A DNA stretch of 64,000 nt, from positions 35,668,186-35,732,185 of the forward strand of contig OX381709.1 in NCBI GenBank assembly GCA_947462335.1. The letters run 5' to 3'. This document shows positions 44,313 to 56,702 of this stretch, piece by piece (within the stretch, counting starts at the first letter, position 1; each line of letters begins with the position of its first letter). This DNA comes from Harmothoe impar. Lineage: Eukaryota; Annelida; Polychaeta; Phyllodocida; Polynoidae. The position numbers were made by a program, and so were the translations under genes. A model generated the notes under the pieces. It was not told the origin of the DNA. It did no database searches and saw nothing but the letters and a program-made list of their open reading frames with translations.

Positions 44313-44944
44313 CCGTAAAACCTCGCGTAGAAGCCGCAGCTAGTACGCGAGTCAGATCAGCAGTGCGGCTTATATAATCTGCCCAAAGTCGGGGTGCGGC
44401 TTATACGCGAGTTTTTCCAAATTTTAATTCAGAAAATCACCATAGAAAGGCTACCCATGCATGAGCCACAAGTAGTGTTGGAGGTAAGAGCATGTCAGGT
44501 GAGTCAGTAGTGTCAATGCCACATTCGCACCTCAGTCTAAGACAATGCAGGCCACCGCTAATCTCGGCCAGCTTTCTAACAGTAAAACAATACACCTTGA
44601 CACCTTGATTGTATGTACACCTTGACACCTTGATTGTATGTAACTGGTAGGATAGACGCTGGCCAAGGCTGACCCCCCCCCCCCCCTCACCACACACACA
44701 CACATACCAAGGGTACCGCTAATCCCCGGGAGAAAGCTGACAAAACAAGAGATGGACGCCAGGAGGTAGACTCGTACCTCCAGTCAGTCAACAAACCCCC
44801 CTCAGTTAAACCAAAAGTTAGGGGGGCAGCTAATACGGGAGTTTCTCCAAGGACACATTCAAAAGCCTTCTGCGGCTTATATAATCTGCCCAAAGTCGGG
44901 GGGCGGCTTATACGCGAGTTAGGCTTATACGCGAGGTTTTACGG
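44313..44944. mobile_element. TA-flanked MITE, TIR CCGTAAAACCTCGCG (632 bp)
   Basis: CCGTAAAACCTCGCGTA at the left and TACGCGAGGTTTTACGG at the right are perfect inverts, with TA on both sides (44311-44312 and 44945-44946). Inside, GCGGCTTATATAATCTGCCC occurs twice. Short poly-C and CA runs are present. No transposase. Confidence 0.88.
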
Positions 44945-45067
44945 TATAGGATGTTTTCTCAGATATACCAAAAATTTGAAAATATTGATGCCAAGGTTGT
45001 TATTCTGTAGGGGTATAAGGGTGAAAAGGGCCAGAAATAGCCAAAACTGCATAACTCAGAAGTTTGG

Positions 45068-45103
<36 letters not shown>

Positions 45104-45105
<2 letters not shown>

Positions 45106-45323
45106 GTAAAACCTCGCGTATAAGCCTAACTCGCGTATAAGCCGAACCCCGACTTTGGGCCGATCCTATAAGCCACACCAGCGATCTGAATAGGGTGGCT
45201 TTAGTACTGTACTATAGGAGCAAAAACTTGCGTATAAGCCGCACCTGGACTCTGTGCCGATCCTATAAGCCGCACCAGCGATCTGATTCACGTACTAGCC
45301 GCGGCTTATACGCGAGGTTTTAC

Positions 45324-45325
<2 letters not shown>
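45104..45325. mobile_element. TA-flanked MITE, same family, inside (TA)n (222 bp)
   Basis: The same inverted ends as 44313-44944, inserted in a (TA)n tract (45071-45103 left, 45326-45384 right). Internal units CTCGCGTATAAGCCG...CCGATCCTATAAGCC are repeated. TA target preference explains the location. Confidence 0.9.
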
Positions 45326-45384
<59 letters not shown>

Positions 45385-45385
<1 letters not shown>

Positions 45386-46300
45386 GTACGATAATATAGA
45401 GGATGTGGTTTGGACTAACGGCAGTAGAGTCTATGAAGAGGATGGTGTGAACTGGTGAAAGGTTTGTGGAACAGGAGTTAGACAGAAAGGTCAAAGATGA
45501 TAGGATAGAACTGAAGGGGCTGTTAGAAAAATCAGCAGCAACGGCAGCAAGGAATGGGGGGCATTCGGTAAAGGAATAGATAATAGTGCTTACCGGGTAC
45601 TAACAGTATCACGGATTTGGATAGGGAGACTGTTTCCTCCCTCCTCCCCCCCCCCCCCCCCACCAATTCTTATGCCAGTAATAAATACAGCCCTAGTGAA
45701 TAACCCGCCAAGTCTGCATCCATGCACTCATACCTGCGACGTTGATGCATTGTGCAGAGTAGTGCCACCAAGGAACCTGCTAGCACTACAGTCTACATTG
45801 GTGCATCATGACAACAAACCAAATTTGAATCGTTATTCCCTCCGTAAAAGGTCCCTAACTCGTTCGCGTCGGGATGTACTCTTGATATACCACTGGTTCA
45901 TATTAAACTGCAACGTATTAATCCTTCCCAGAATTGAAAGTGGAAATGCAAGTGCTGTACTGGGGAGGTGCATGTGGGTTTGTGTCAATTCCTGCGAGTA
46001 TCCCCATGGGGTCATAGAGTGCCTCCGAGAGACAGGGGTCACCACAGTTTATACTAAGGAACGGCAACCCCACCACATCTGACCTCCGCGGGTCACAGAG
46101 CTCAAAGGCCAGGGCCTACAGGAGCAGCGTATGAATCTGTGCACTAAGTGTGAACTCATAAATCGTTCTAAACTGCCATAGAATGGTGGTTTACCTTCCC
46201 AGTAAGGTGTCCACGTGTATCCATCATCAAGGTTCAGCGAAGGAAGATTATATAGCCGTGTCAGAACCGTAAGGAGGCAGAGGTCCTGAAGGTAACAAGA

Positions 46301-46301
<1 letters not shown>
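45385..46301. other. Segment bounded by (TA)n, uncertain origin
   Basis: Starts after (TA)n and ends CAAGATG before (TA)n. A short charged frame (FVEQELDRKVKDDRIELKG...) at 45.45-45.57 kb looks like Ngaro-type gag helices, but this is weak. The 136-codon frame 45672-46082 has no recognised domain. Confidence 0.3.

Positions 46302-46391
<90 letters not shown>
46302..46391. repeat. (TA)n followed by (TG)n microsatellite
   Basis: About 60 bases of TA then about 30 of TG. Confidence 0.95.
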
Positions 46392-46392
<1 letters not shown>

Positions 46393-46715
46393 ACACATTG
46401 GCCTTCTCCCACGCACAATCAGAGGCGTAGGAAGCAAATCCTCATTCAGGGGGCCCTCCCATCAGCTTTAAGCATGGACTTTTATGTATGATGGTGCATA
46501 TATACGTTTTCATGTATTGTGGAATTGTAAAGAAAGGTAGTGGTTAAGCTCCTTTTAGTTTTAGATCCCAGGCGCCTCTGCCCCCACTTTTCCTAAGTGG
46601 GAGAGCTATGGTTTGGGAATAGGCAACTTGGCAACTCTTCGGGGGAGGTTGGGGGGGGGGGTGGGGGGTTCCTACCCACTGCACAACTGTATGACAATAT
46701 CATAACTACTATATA

Positions 46716-48114
46716 CCCAGATAACATTGGTCCCTGGGGCCCATTTGTGTTTTACTTGGGCCAGCTTGGTTTGCCCATATCTGGGTTTTCCCCATTTTTG
46801 TCCAGGGCTACCAGTGAGATTCCAGATGGGCCAAGCCCACCAACAATTTTTCCCTAAAATATGTTGTAAATACTTTGAAACATACTCATCTTTAGTTGTT
46901 CTTAAGAATTATAAGTTAAACTACCATTTTCATGGTTTTGTATCAAAGTTGGTTTTGCCTGGGTTGGACCTAGTTAATGTGGGCTAAAATGCCTTGGGAT
47001 TTCTATGGGAGTAAACCTGGGATGCTAGGTGGGCCCCAGCTGGGCTCGGCCCAAAGAGCAAACCTCAAATACAAATATTTAACTACATTTGAAATACTTT
47101 AATTTGTGTCCGTGTCCGCAGTGATTCTTTGAAATTAGCATTCCAAGTAAAGTTGCGACACTGTTTTATCAAGATGGGTTTCACTTGAGATGAATTTGGG
47201 CAAAGTGGGCTAAAGGGTCAGTGGGCTTTTTATGGGCTTTGAATGTACTGTGAGGTGGGTCCCATTTGGGTTAGCCCACCACTTAACTCTCTGGGCTCAG
47301 GCCATTAGCTTAACTTTCATGGCTACTTTTCAAATCTCATTCCCTCTCATGTATGGATTTCATCTGGGCTGGAACTGGGTCAAGTGGGCAAGTAATGTTC
47401 TTGAACAAACCACTAGATGTCCTCGTTGAAAGTGATACCACATTAATGGTCAACAGACCTTTTTATATTTGGATTACAAAAGTTTATGGATCCTCAATAA
47501 TTTCAGAATGGCTGGGAATATAACAGATTTCATAATAGATTCTTGGAATGCTGTGTTTTATAACACCATTCTGCATATGAATATGGAAACAAGCAGCACC
47601 CTGATACAGACACCCGTTCTCTGAATGTCATAACAACATATAATCCTTACACTGATTAATCTCTCACAGACAGACTGCCTGCCTGCTGGGTGCATCACAC
47701 AAGTTAAGAAATATGTCGAGCCCGAAAGCAAGTCAGGTAAAGAATGCACTTCTCTACCCTTTGAATGGTAGAGGAAGAGATTCCTACTTATAGGGAGGAA
47801 CCAACTAAGTTGGGACATGGGCCATAACATCTGGATATCAAATAATGGCAACCAACTACAGTAGAGTTTATTGCCTTATATCAACCCCCCCCTGTAAAAA
47901 AATATTTAAAATTTTAAAAATTAAAAAGCCCACATGGGCCCTGCCCTAAGCCCATGTGGATATGCTCAATTAAAATCTGGGCAAGCCCATCTTGGTCCCA
48001 GCAGTTAGCCCAGGACAAAAATGTGGTGGTACCCATATGGACTAAGTGACATGGGTCCCACCTAATGGCCCACCTTTAGACCCACATGGGCCCCAGTGAC
48101 CAATGCTGACTGGG
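46716..48114. mobile_element. MITE-like element B, near-identical to element A
   Basis: CCCAGATAACATTGG at the left and the inverse of CCCAGTCAGCATTGG at the right. Flanked by TATA on both sides, a possible target-site duplication. It carries about 95 bp (47.76-47.85 kb) absent from 23163-24467. Noncoding. Confidence 0.88.
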
Positions 48115-49631
48115 TATATACTATTTCCTCTAGTTGGAATAGGCAGCCTTTATTGATACATGAATCAGCATATTATAAATCAGCATATCGTTTACACATA
48201 GCCTTCCGTCAAATTTACATCACGAGCTGATAAAATGGCCAACGTTCGGCCAAAGAGAGAAAATCCGGGTTGTAATGTATGAATATGGGTATATTACATG
48301 GCCAGGCAGGTGAGAAGGCATATCTAGTGGGGTAATTGAAGTTTGTATCACGATCTTTAAGATGAGATATCAAATACTACCAATCAGCCATCATTACACT
48401 TTGACAGGTGTATTAGTGTCAGAGAGTAGAGTGACTTACCGGTGTGTCAACAGGATATTGGTCACACACACACACTGGTCCAGTCTCTGACACTGGCAAC
48501 CAGCCAGTGCAGGGCAGCTGCCATGAGCTGGCAATGGGCTGTAAGCAGTTAGCTATGTGCTCCATCGCAGAATTTCGGATAATAATAAAGCCTTCGACAT
48601 CGTCAATCACATTGATCAAATTCAGCCAATCGAGCTTCCCATTCATAGTGGTAGTCAAAATTGCTTTAATGATCAATCACAAACCCGCACCCTAGTGGAC
48701 AACAAGGTAGCTCATTTGCCTGGATGAATACTGGTCAACTTAATGATCTAGATCTACATATCAATAATAAGAATATGGATAATCTGTCAAACTGTGCTGT
48801 GGTTACAACACTTTTGAATTCAGATGGAACTCTTTAAATTTAAATGTGGTACGGATTCATGCGCATTCCTAAGATGTACAACTAATATAGCCATGCTACC
48901 CCTTTGGTCCCTAATACATCTCAGCGGCAACACCTGTCTGTTTGAGTGAACTAGTATCATAGAGGTCACCAGACTAGAGGGAGGTACCAAAGGGCACTGA
49001 GTGCGAGATTCACACCCATTACTGGGTGCGAAAGTAACGGTGACTACTGGCACCAATCACTAAATGCGATAGAAGGTAGCCCTCTGCCGAGGCCAAAGTT
49101 CACATGCCAAGCGTAAGGATGTAGTTACCGCATCACTCACTCTGGTAGACAGAACCATCCGCATACATACTAGTATGCAACGCCTCCTTCATGTTCGCAT
49201 AATAGAAGCGATTCCATGTGCCTGGGCCCTGTCGCCTATATTTATAGAAATAAGCCTTTTACCATTCACCCTTTATAAAAGCTCAGAGTGCCGGTCCTCG
49301 CTCATATCAGCCCCGACTGTTAAGACTTAAGTGTTACTGAAAGGACAGCAAGCGTTTCATCGTTAAGGACTGCATTCTGCACTGTATCAGTGTGTATGGC
49401 CCTTATAGGGTTGGATCAGACCTACCAATCTTTATACAGCATTTTACATATTCAATGACTCCATCACTTCATTCCCCCTCCTGCCATGTAGAATGTCATG
49501 CAGACGACCTTTAAGGGCCGCATTCTACACTGTGCGGCCCTTAAAGGGTGCAAGTCCTTTTTCCATTCCCTGACACCCCTAGTCCATTCCCTAACGTCCA
49601 CAATTCAGGCACGCCCGGGATAGCTCTCCCA
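48115..49631. other. No gene; one strong hairpin
   Basis: A unique-looking stretch. CTTTAAGGGCCGCA and its complement TGCGGCCCTTAAAG (49509-49546) form a 14-bp stem with a short loop. No credible exon. Confidence 0.5.
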
Positions 49632-49839
49632 GGTGCGAGGCCAAACGTTTAGAGCGTTATCTTAATTACATTACAAGATGATCTTACTTGTCTTAACTTT
49701 TTTTTGTAGCTGAATTTCAATCCTATCTTAAACTATCTTAATCCCATCTTAAGACTTATCTTAGAATATCTTAAAAGTATTACTGGCCGATTTTAAGATA
49801 CTGGATTAAGATAACGCTCTAAACGTTTGTCCTCGCACC
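49632..49839. mobile_element. 208-bp foldback MITE
   Basis: Arms of about 35 bp, GGTGCGAGGCCAAACGTTTA... inverted at the right with one mismatch. The middle contains repeated ATCTTAA/TTAAGAT words. Confidence 0.85.
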
Positions 49840-51271
49840 GCTTGTCCCCGTATTTGCACAATTCAGTTACCTGCCTTCCTAGATAATTCCCTGACGTTCC
49901 CAGTGTATGCCCCTGACTTCCAAGCCCATTCCCTGATGTGTCCAGTTCATTCTCCTGCTTTCCCAGCTCATACCATGACGGCACCAGTTTATTCCAAACC
50001 CTTGGAAAATGGTAATTTCCCTCAACTGAGATAACTGACACATTGGACAATTACCATGTCTTTGACTTATAACAAATATACAGAAACTCACGTGTACCAT
50101 ATCAACCACATACACCTAGAATGCTATCGCAATCAATCAAAACAATTGTTATGATTCATACTTCTAAGTAATTCATAAATGAATCGTGTTTCACGGTAAT
50201 TCACCTGGTACATGTATTAATACTTTTTGAAGCAAAGTAACACGCGGGCTTTTTGGCCCAATACAGGTTGAATTTTTTTGACCCCCGGTCCAAATTTTTT
50301 ACAACCCCCCGGTCAAGGGGTCCAAATCCCCCCCCCCCCCCTGTTGATAAAAAATAATCACTCCCTAAATCTCTTTCATAGATAATTGCACTTCTCTATG
50401 ACTAACTAAACCATTATCAATTTCGGTCAAATGCTGTTATTAAAACGAATATTGATCGTGATGTGTCCTACAAATAACTAGGTATTTGCAACGATTCTCC
50501 ACTCACGATAATAATTATGCATAACTAACTGGACTTATAAGTATTTCTGATTTGAGCAATTTGGAAAATATTAAATGCAGAAACCCTCATTATATATATA
50601 TGTGTGAACTTGATAGATACTTCCAAGTGTTATTATCAAATTGTCTTTCATAATGCCGCTTAATGGTGATATTGGATCGATTGCTGTTATGCTATCATGA
50701 CGTCATTCAACTAAACAAAATGGTGGACATCAAGGCACTGTCGATTGCAGTTCAGCATAGCCCATGAAGTTGAACTAAAATGTAATCACAGGGTAGTAAT
50801 TAGTTGCCCATTTTTATCATCATCTGCCCTATATAAACCGTTTTTATTCAGGCCGGTCAGAGATGGCACCCGGTCAGAGATGGCACCCGGTCAGAGAAGG
50901 CACCCGGTCAGAGACGAAAACATTGGCCCAAGTTCGTGAGACACAGCCTTGAACATAATAGGGCACAATGCACAATGACAACCAGATTTTATGGCAACCC
51001 TTGTGGTATTCGGAATACTCCAGGTGGCATTGTGCCCCTACAATCACACATAATTCTAGGAGAACATGCGCACCAACTCTACCAAAACACTTCCACAACA
51101 CACAGGTACACAACACAGCTTCAGTTACACAAGGCGGCTCCCCACAGACCACTAGGCAGCAAGTCCTACCACTGTGGTCTGTTGCACAGCACGATATTGT
51201 CAAAATATTTGACAAAATTGAAGATCATAATGCTTTTAAAAGAAATTGTTATTACAATTTTCCCTAGGATA
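49840..51271. other. No gene; short 17-bp tandem array
   Basis: CGGTCAGAGATGGCACC is repeated in tandem from 50854 to 50916 (three full units plus a partial). Poly-C and AT-rich DNA elsewhere. Nothing coding was recognised. Confidence 0.6.
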
Positions 51272-52388
51272 CACAGAGAGAAGAGATGGAGTCAAATCTG
51301 GGGAAATAGAGTCACAATGGGAGTCCCACAAGCTGGACTCTAACATGACTCTAACATGACTCCCGTTCTCTGGGAGTCATAGCTCTATGACTCCATAGCC
51401 ATAGATGCTATGGAGTCATCTCTATTTAATTTCGGTGGGACAGGAGTCACAGGCTGATGGACTTCATTGGGGGAGTCACAGGTCATTCGGGAGTCACAGC
51501 CAATTGACTCCCATACATGCATAGTGTGCATCAGATATGCACAGAGAAAAGATACAGTATCAAACCGATGTAAATAGAGTCAAGACAGAAGTCAGCAGAG
51601 CTGGACTCTATAGTGATTTTCATTGAATTGGAGCCTAGGCCTTCGCTTTTCTGATCATGTTAGAGTCACGGAGTCAGTGTCAATTGACTCCCATAGGAGG
51701 AGAGTCAACTCTTGACTCTCAAAATTGTATCTTCCATGTAACACTACTTCCTAGTTCTTCCACTAGAGGCCCTCATGATATAATTTGTAGAGTTTTTTCC
51801 TCAGTACAGCACCTTTCATAATGGTTTGAGATCAACCCCATTTGTCTGATAAGGTCAGAACTGAGTAATAGGCCTACTCATACTAATAGTGGGAATGTTT
51901 GATGGACTAAAGAAATCTATTTTATTATGTGAAATAGACCAAAAGAAGGTAGGCCCCCTACTGTAGAATAATAGACACCATTTCTGTGGGTAAACGCATT
52001 GCCACTGTTTCCTCTATATATAGATTATAAACTCAAATAAATAAAAATCAAATAAATGAATCAACTCTAGAATGACATGATGTGCTGGCTAACTCTCCTC
52101 GATGTAGAGTCAAATAGTTTTGACTCTCTTGGAATGTATGGAGTCAAATCTGTTTGACTCTCTTTCATAGAGAGTCACATGAGTTTGACTCTGGTCAGAA
52201 GAGAGTCAGACCTGTCTGACTCTGATTCTAAATGGAGTCCACTGAGTTTGACTCTTTGTTAAGGGAGTCAAATCCATTTGACTCCATAATTTTAGAGAGT
52301 CATTTAGAGAGTCATTATAGAGTCATCTGAGTGATAGCCGTGTGACTCCCAAGCGGGAGTCACTGTGACTCTATCACTTCTCTCTGTG
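51272..52388. mobile_element. TA-flanked MITE rich in GAGTCA (1117 bp)
   Basis: Left CACAGAGAGAAGAGATGGAG and right end inverse CACAGAGAGAAGTGATAGAG form imperfect TIRs with TA duplicated outside. GAGTCA/TGACTC words are very dense. An internal CACAGAGAAAAGATACAGT at about 51540 may mark a second nested end. Confidence 0.82.
52107..52284. repeat. Six GAGTC-N10-GACTC hairpins in a row
   Basis: Hairpins at 52107-52126, 52141-52160, 52172-52191, 52203-52222, 52235-52254 and 52265-52284. Each is exactly 20 bases with outer GAGTC/GACTC; several also pair inside (CAAA/TTTG). Confidence 0.9.
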
Positions 52389-53594
52389 TAGAGATATGCA
52401 AACTAGTGAGAAATACACTTGCAACAATTACTGAAAGGAGATCGTCAGCATAGCATTTCTAAAGGGTAACGATATTATTGTTTGCTGAACAAAACACCGC
52501 AGATCATCCAATCAACAACGAAGCACCAACCAATCAGAGGACAGGGTGACCAGCCAGCAGCCGATACCTGCTACATAAGCCTCCAGCAGTGCCTTTTGAC
52601 TTATCATCTACACACAACACAGTTTTCCAACCCACCACCCATCGTAGATGGAGATTCATATAGATGAAATCAATTCATGTAATAAGGCGATTTCAACAAA
52701 TTGTATCATTTCATGACGTCATACAAAACGTTTTACCTTCATATTGTGTGTGTGTTCTCAATAATATTATGTAATAAAAATTAGTGGGTGTGGTCTCAGA
52801 ATCGGGTCTAAAGAGACACAGGTAAATGTATTGCTAATGACAATGGCAAAGGTAAGAGGGGCGAGCTACTCCTATCACGGCTCCCCAGTATGTTTTCATC
52901 CGAACTGGAGATGCGTGACACCTGGAGGGCTGTCATGGAACCACTCTGACGGGGCCGTGTGGTGCACTGTGGCGTTTAGCAGGGGCGTAGCAACCGGGGG
53001 GGGGCATGTCCCCCCCCCCCCCTACACACTTTTGACCAACTCTAAAAAAGGTCAAACTACCCCTCAGTCCCCCCTACTTTGAAACTGCTCGCCACGCCCC
53101 TGTTTAGTATACTCAACGCTGTGTTTGCATAAAAAGCCCCCCCCCCCCATATGCCTATCATTTCATCAGTCCATTTCTGAAGTCTAGACTAGAAACACTT
53201 GAAGTGCCACCGAGGGACTGCTATGGTTGCTACTAATATTCGAGCCAATCTACCCACCTAGTTATCAGTTACCCGAAACTCAACTTTCTTTGTGAGCCTA
53301 ACTGTGAGGGCTGCCGGTATAGGTTTACTCCAGGGTTTACTTACTGTTCTGCTGAATTACTATGCTTACTGCTGTGAGACCTGAAAATTGTCATTATCCT
53401 AAGTAGTGTCTTTATCTAACGGTGGAACCCACGCAGTTGGAAAGTAAAATGCCTACTTGTCCCAGGCCTCTCAGAATAGGGGACACTGCATCAAAATTCT
53501 TATTTAAGTATATCTAAGTGTACCAACATATCAGGGAAATTTCCTTGAAAGGTCGTTTGAAGCTTGCCATGAAATAAAAGAAACCTTAAATTTA
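52389..53594. other. No gene recognised
   Basis: Contains poly-G/poly-C runs (53.0-53.15 kb) and short frames without recognisable features. Confidence 0.45.
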
Positions 53595-53740
53595 CTGGAA
53601 ATGTCAAATGACATTTCCGGGAGTATTAAAGTAAACTTAAGTTTACCGGAAATGTCAAATGACATTTCTGGGAAATTTAAGGTAAACTTGAATTTATCGG
53701 AAATTCCAAATGACATTTGCCGGAATATTAAGGTAAATTA
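53595..53740. repeat. 51-bp tandem repeat with GGAAATGTCAAATGACATTT stems
   Basis: Units start near 53595, 53646 and 53697; each holds the palindrome AAATGTCA/TGACATTT. Confidence 0.85.
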
Positions 53741-54000
53741 GAATGTCTGGCAAATCAGGTTTTGCTGCTTCAAACTGTTCTTGCTCTTTAAAAAGATAAT
53801 GTATTTTCTTCTTTGTTGTAGGAGTGGACTTCTCAGAGTTCCCCGATTATATTATGTATTTTCTTGTAAAACTATTTTCACCAAACTCCTTTACTCTTCT
53901 TCTTCAAATACTCTTGTTACTCACTCTGTATTCCCTTCAACATATCTACTTTTGTGTAAAGCTAGCATTTTAACCCATTCCATCACCTACCTTTCACAGT

Positions 54001-54937
54001 GGCTCACTCTCACCAAACCAGTGCAACTAAAAAAGTGACGTACATGATCGGTGGACGTACATGATCAGTGGACGTACATGATCGGTGACGTACATGATCG
54101 GTGACGTACATGATCGGTGACGTACATGATCGGTGATCTATTGACTGCCCTACCCTTTCTGAAGAAGATAAAACATAAATAAACCTTACCAAGGTGTACA
54201 TACGATGTGTCTCTTGAAATGTAATATGTTAGCAATGTATAGATGCAACTATTAAGGTCATTTTTCATGGCATTTTAATACCGATCATGTACGTCATGTG
54301 ACGTACATGATCGGTGACGTACATGATCGGTGATTTATTGACTGCCCTACCCTTTATGAACATGATAAAACATGAATAAACCTTACCAACGTGTACATAT
54401 GATGTGTGTATTGAAATGTTATGTGTTAGAAATGTATAGATGCGACTATTAAAATCATTTTACATGACATTTCGATCCCGATCATGTACGTCATGTGACG
54501 TACATGATCGGCCATTATTTATTGACTGTCTTAATTACCCTTTCTGACCATATATAAAACATAAATCAATCTTAGCAAGGTGTACATATGTTATAGGTCT
54601 AAATATGTATAATCATAGACATGTAAAGCAGTGGGTAATGAGGAAATGTTACATGACATTCCAAGCCGATCATGTACGTCATGTGACGTACATGATCGGT
54701 TACACATTGAGCCCCCCCCCTCCGGCCCCTATAAATATTTTGGGAGGGTTTTTTTTCTAATAAACTCCCCACAGATACATTACAGCCTGTAGGTATGGTT
54801 GGGAGAGTTGAACATCGTAGTGCAGGGGGTTAAAGATGGGTTTTGTACTCTGCCGATCATGTACGTCTGCCGATCATGTACGTCCGCCGATCATGTACGT
54901 CACTTTTTTAGTTGCACTGATTTGGTGAGAGTGACCC
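54001..54937. mobile_element. Foldback element built on TGACGTACATGATCGG
   Basis: Terminal inverted repeats of about 50 bp (GGCTCACTCTCACCAAACC...GTGCAACTAAAAAAGTGACG). Six tandem GACGTACATGATCGG words lie next to the left arm. Three internal units of about 190 bp each end in a 34-bp perfect palindrome (54281-54314, 54478-54511, 54666-54699). No transposase. Superfamily not assigned. Confidence 0.85.
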
Positions 54938-54963
54938 AGTATGGGCTTGAATATGGCTAATAT

Positions 54964-56500
54964 CAGCACTTTAAAGCACGGAGTAACACTAGTCACTCCG
55001 TGCTTTTAATGGAATATCACAATAAATAGGAAAGAGATGTGAAATTCACACATTTAAGGTTGCAGACTATCTAAGAGGGCCGGTAGCAAAGCATTGGAGT
55101 AGTTAAAACTTAGATATATTGGATATTAGCATTTCTGTGAGTCTTTATTATTTCGAGAGTTACTCCGTGCTTTTAAGTCTGGGTGAATTTTCAAATCACC
55201 CACAGATTCTTTATATATCTGAGGCATTACTAGTATTGATTATAATGCATTAAAATGATCTAGGAGTGGTGTAGGCACCCTCTGGAGCATAGAGAAGTTA
55301 ATTATGAGGGAGGTTTTTGTTTGCTGCTACTTAAAAGCACGGAGTAACACCGCAACTTTAAAGCACCGAGTAACACCATCCTGGATTCAAATTTGTCATT
55401 GTGAAGCATTTGGGTGTGCATGGGTGAATGGGTGATCAGCCATAGCTATCAAGCACTAACCCCCTGTCACCACAAGTCCTTTTGGAACATAATAACTCAA
55501 TATATATCCAGAAATATCCACAGGAGAGAAAGAAATGATAATTGTTACTCTGTGCTTTTATGATGTATCAAATATTCATCTGTCCCTGGAGCCAAGAGGA
55601 CTGGATTTTCTTTTGAAAATTGTCTTTTTCAAGTATAAGGCCAACATGTTACCTCAACATGAGGGATAAAATGGTTATGCTGTGGTATCTCTTTGATTAC
55701 TATTTGAGGACACCAAATTAATAGCATAGATTGACAATAAGTGACAAATTCACAGCAAAACGTCTACAGTAAAAAATAAAAGATACATATCAGGGTAAAA
55801 TCTCTTGAATCGATCTACTATAACATAGGCCTAATGGAAAAGGTTAATTGGGATGGGCTATTGATTCCTCAGATTAAATGAGAGGCATGTAAAACATGTT
55901 ATTTTTGTCATTTCTGACGGTTTTTAGGGATTTTCGCCTTTGAGGGGCTATAAAAGACTTTAAACTAACTTTAGGGTTATATCATTGATCATTCAAAATG
56001 GCTACCATATACATAATCCTAAATGGCATGATTGGACTCCAGCACGGAGTCTGGATTAGCATACACTGGATATATGCAGCATATAATCCCATTGATTAGA
56101 AGCAGAGATATGCACCTTTCAAGATTCGTTATTGGACTTCAGTAGCCATCTTGAAAATATTTCAAATTGGCTGCCATATACATGATTCTAAATGATATGA
56201 TTGGATTCCCTGACCACAGAAATGTATTTTTAGACCTTTTATTTGTGTCTCTTAGTTAATTAGAAGCAGAGATATGCACCTTTGAGATTTTTATTGAATT
56301 CCAGCAGCCATCTTGGATATAAAACAAAATGGTTGCCATATACATGATTTCAAATGACATGATTGGATTCCCTGACCACAACAACATACGTTTAGACCTT
56401 TTATTTGTGTCTCTAAGAAGATCAGAAGTAGAGATATGAACCTTTAAAGATTTTTTGTGAATTCTGGCAGCCATCTTGAATATCTCAATTTCCCCAAAGC
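54964..56500. repeat. Repeat family with GTTACTCCGTGCTTTTAA words (copy 2)
   Basis: Words AAAGCACGGAGTAAC / GTTACTCCGTGCTTTT at 54971-55008 (as a palindrome), about 55147, 55330, 55355 and 55545. The body aligns by eye with 42.9-44.3 kb. From 55.99 to 56.49 kb three units of about 166 bp containing ATGGCTGCCATATACATGAT follow in tandem. Noncoding. Confidence 0.7.
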
Positions 56501-56702
56501 TGTCACAAATACATCACGAGGAAATGGCCACCCAGAGCCCCTAGATGAACAATCAGCAGAGAAAAAAACTACATCGGAGAATTTGGGGTCAGGCCACAAA
56601 TCCTTGTTCCACTACTGGACTAATTACCCGTTTTTGGATATGAAATTTTCAATTTTAGTACTATTCTATAGTGATAAAACCCTTGTATAACCCGTACCCT
56701 AT

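Noticed and set aside
45672..46082. 136-residue ORF as a host gene
   Set aside because: No recognised features; sits in a (TA)n-bounded segment likely derived from a mobile element.
46597..46987. Duplicated ORFs at about 23.0-23.9 kb and 46.6-47.4 kb as a gene pair
   Set aside because: They are frames through near-identical MITE-like elements with GGGCCC composition; several overlapping frames are equally long.
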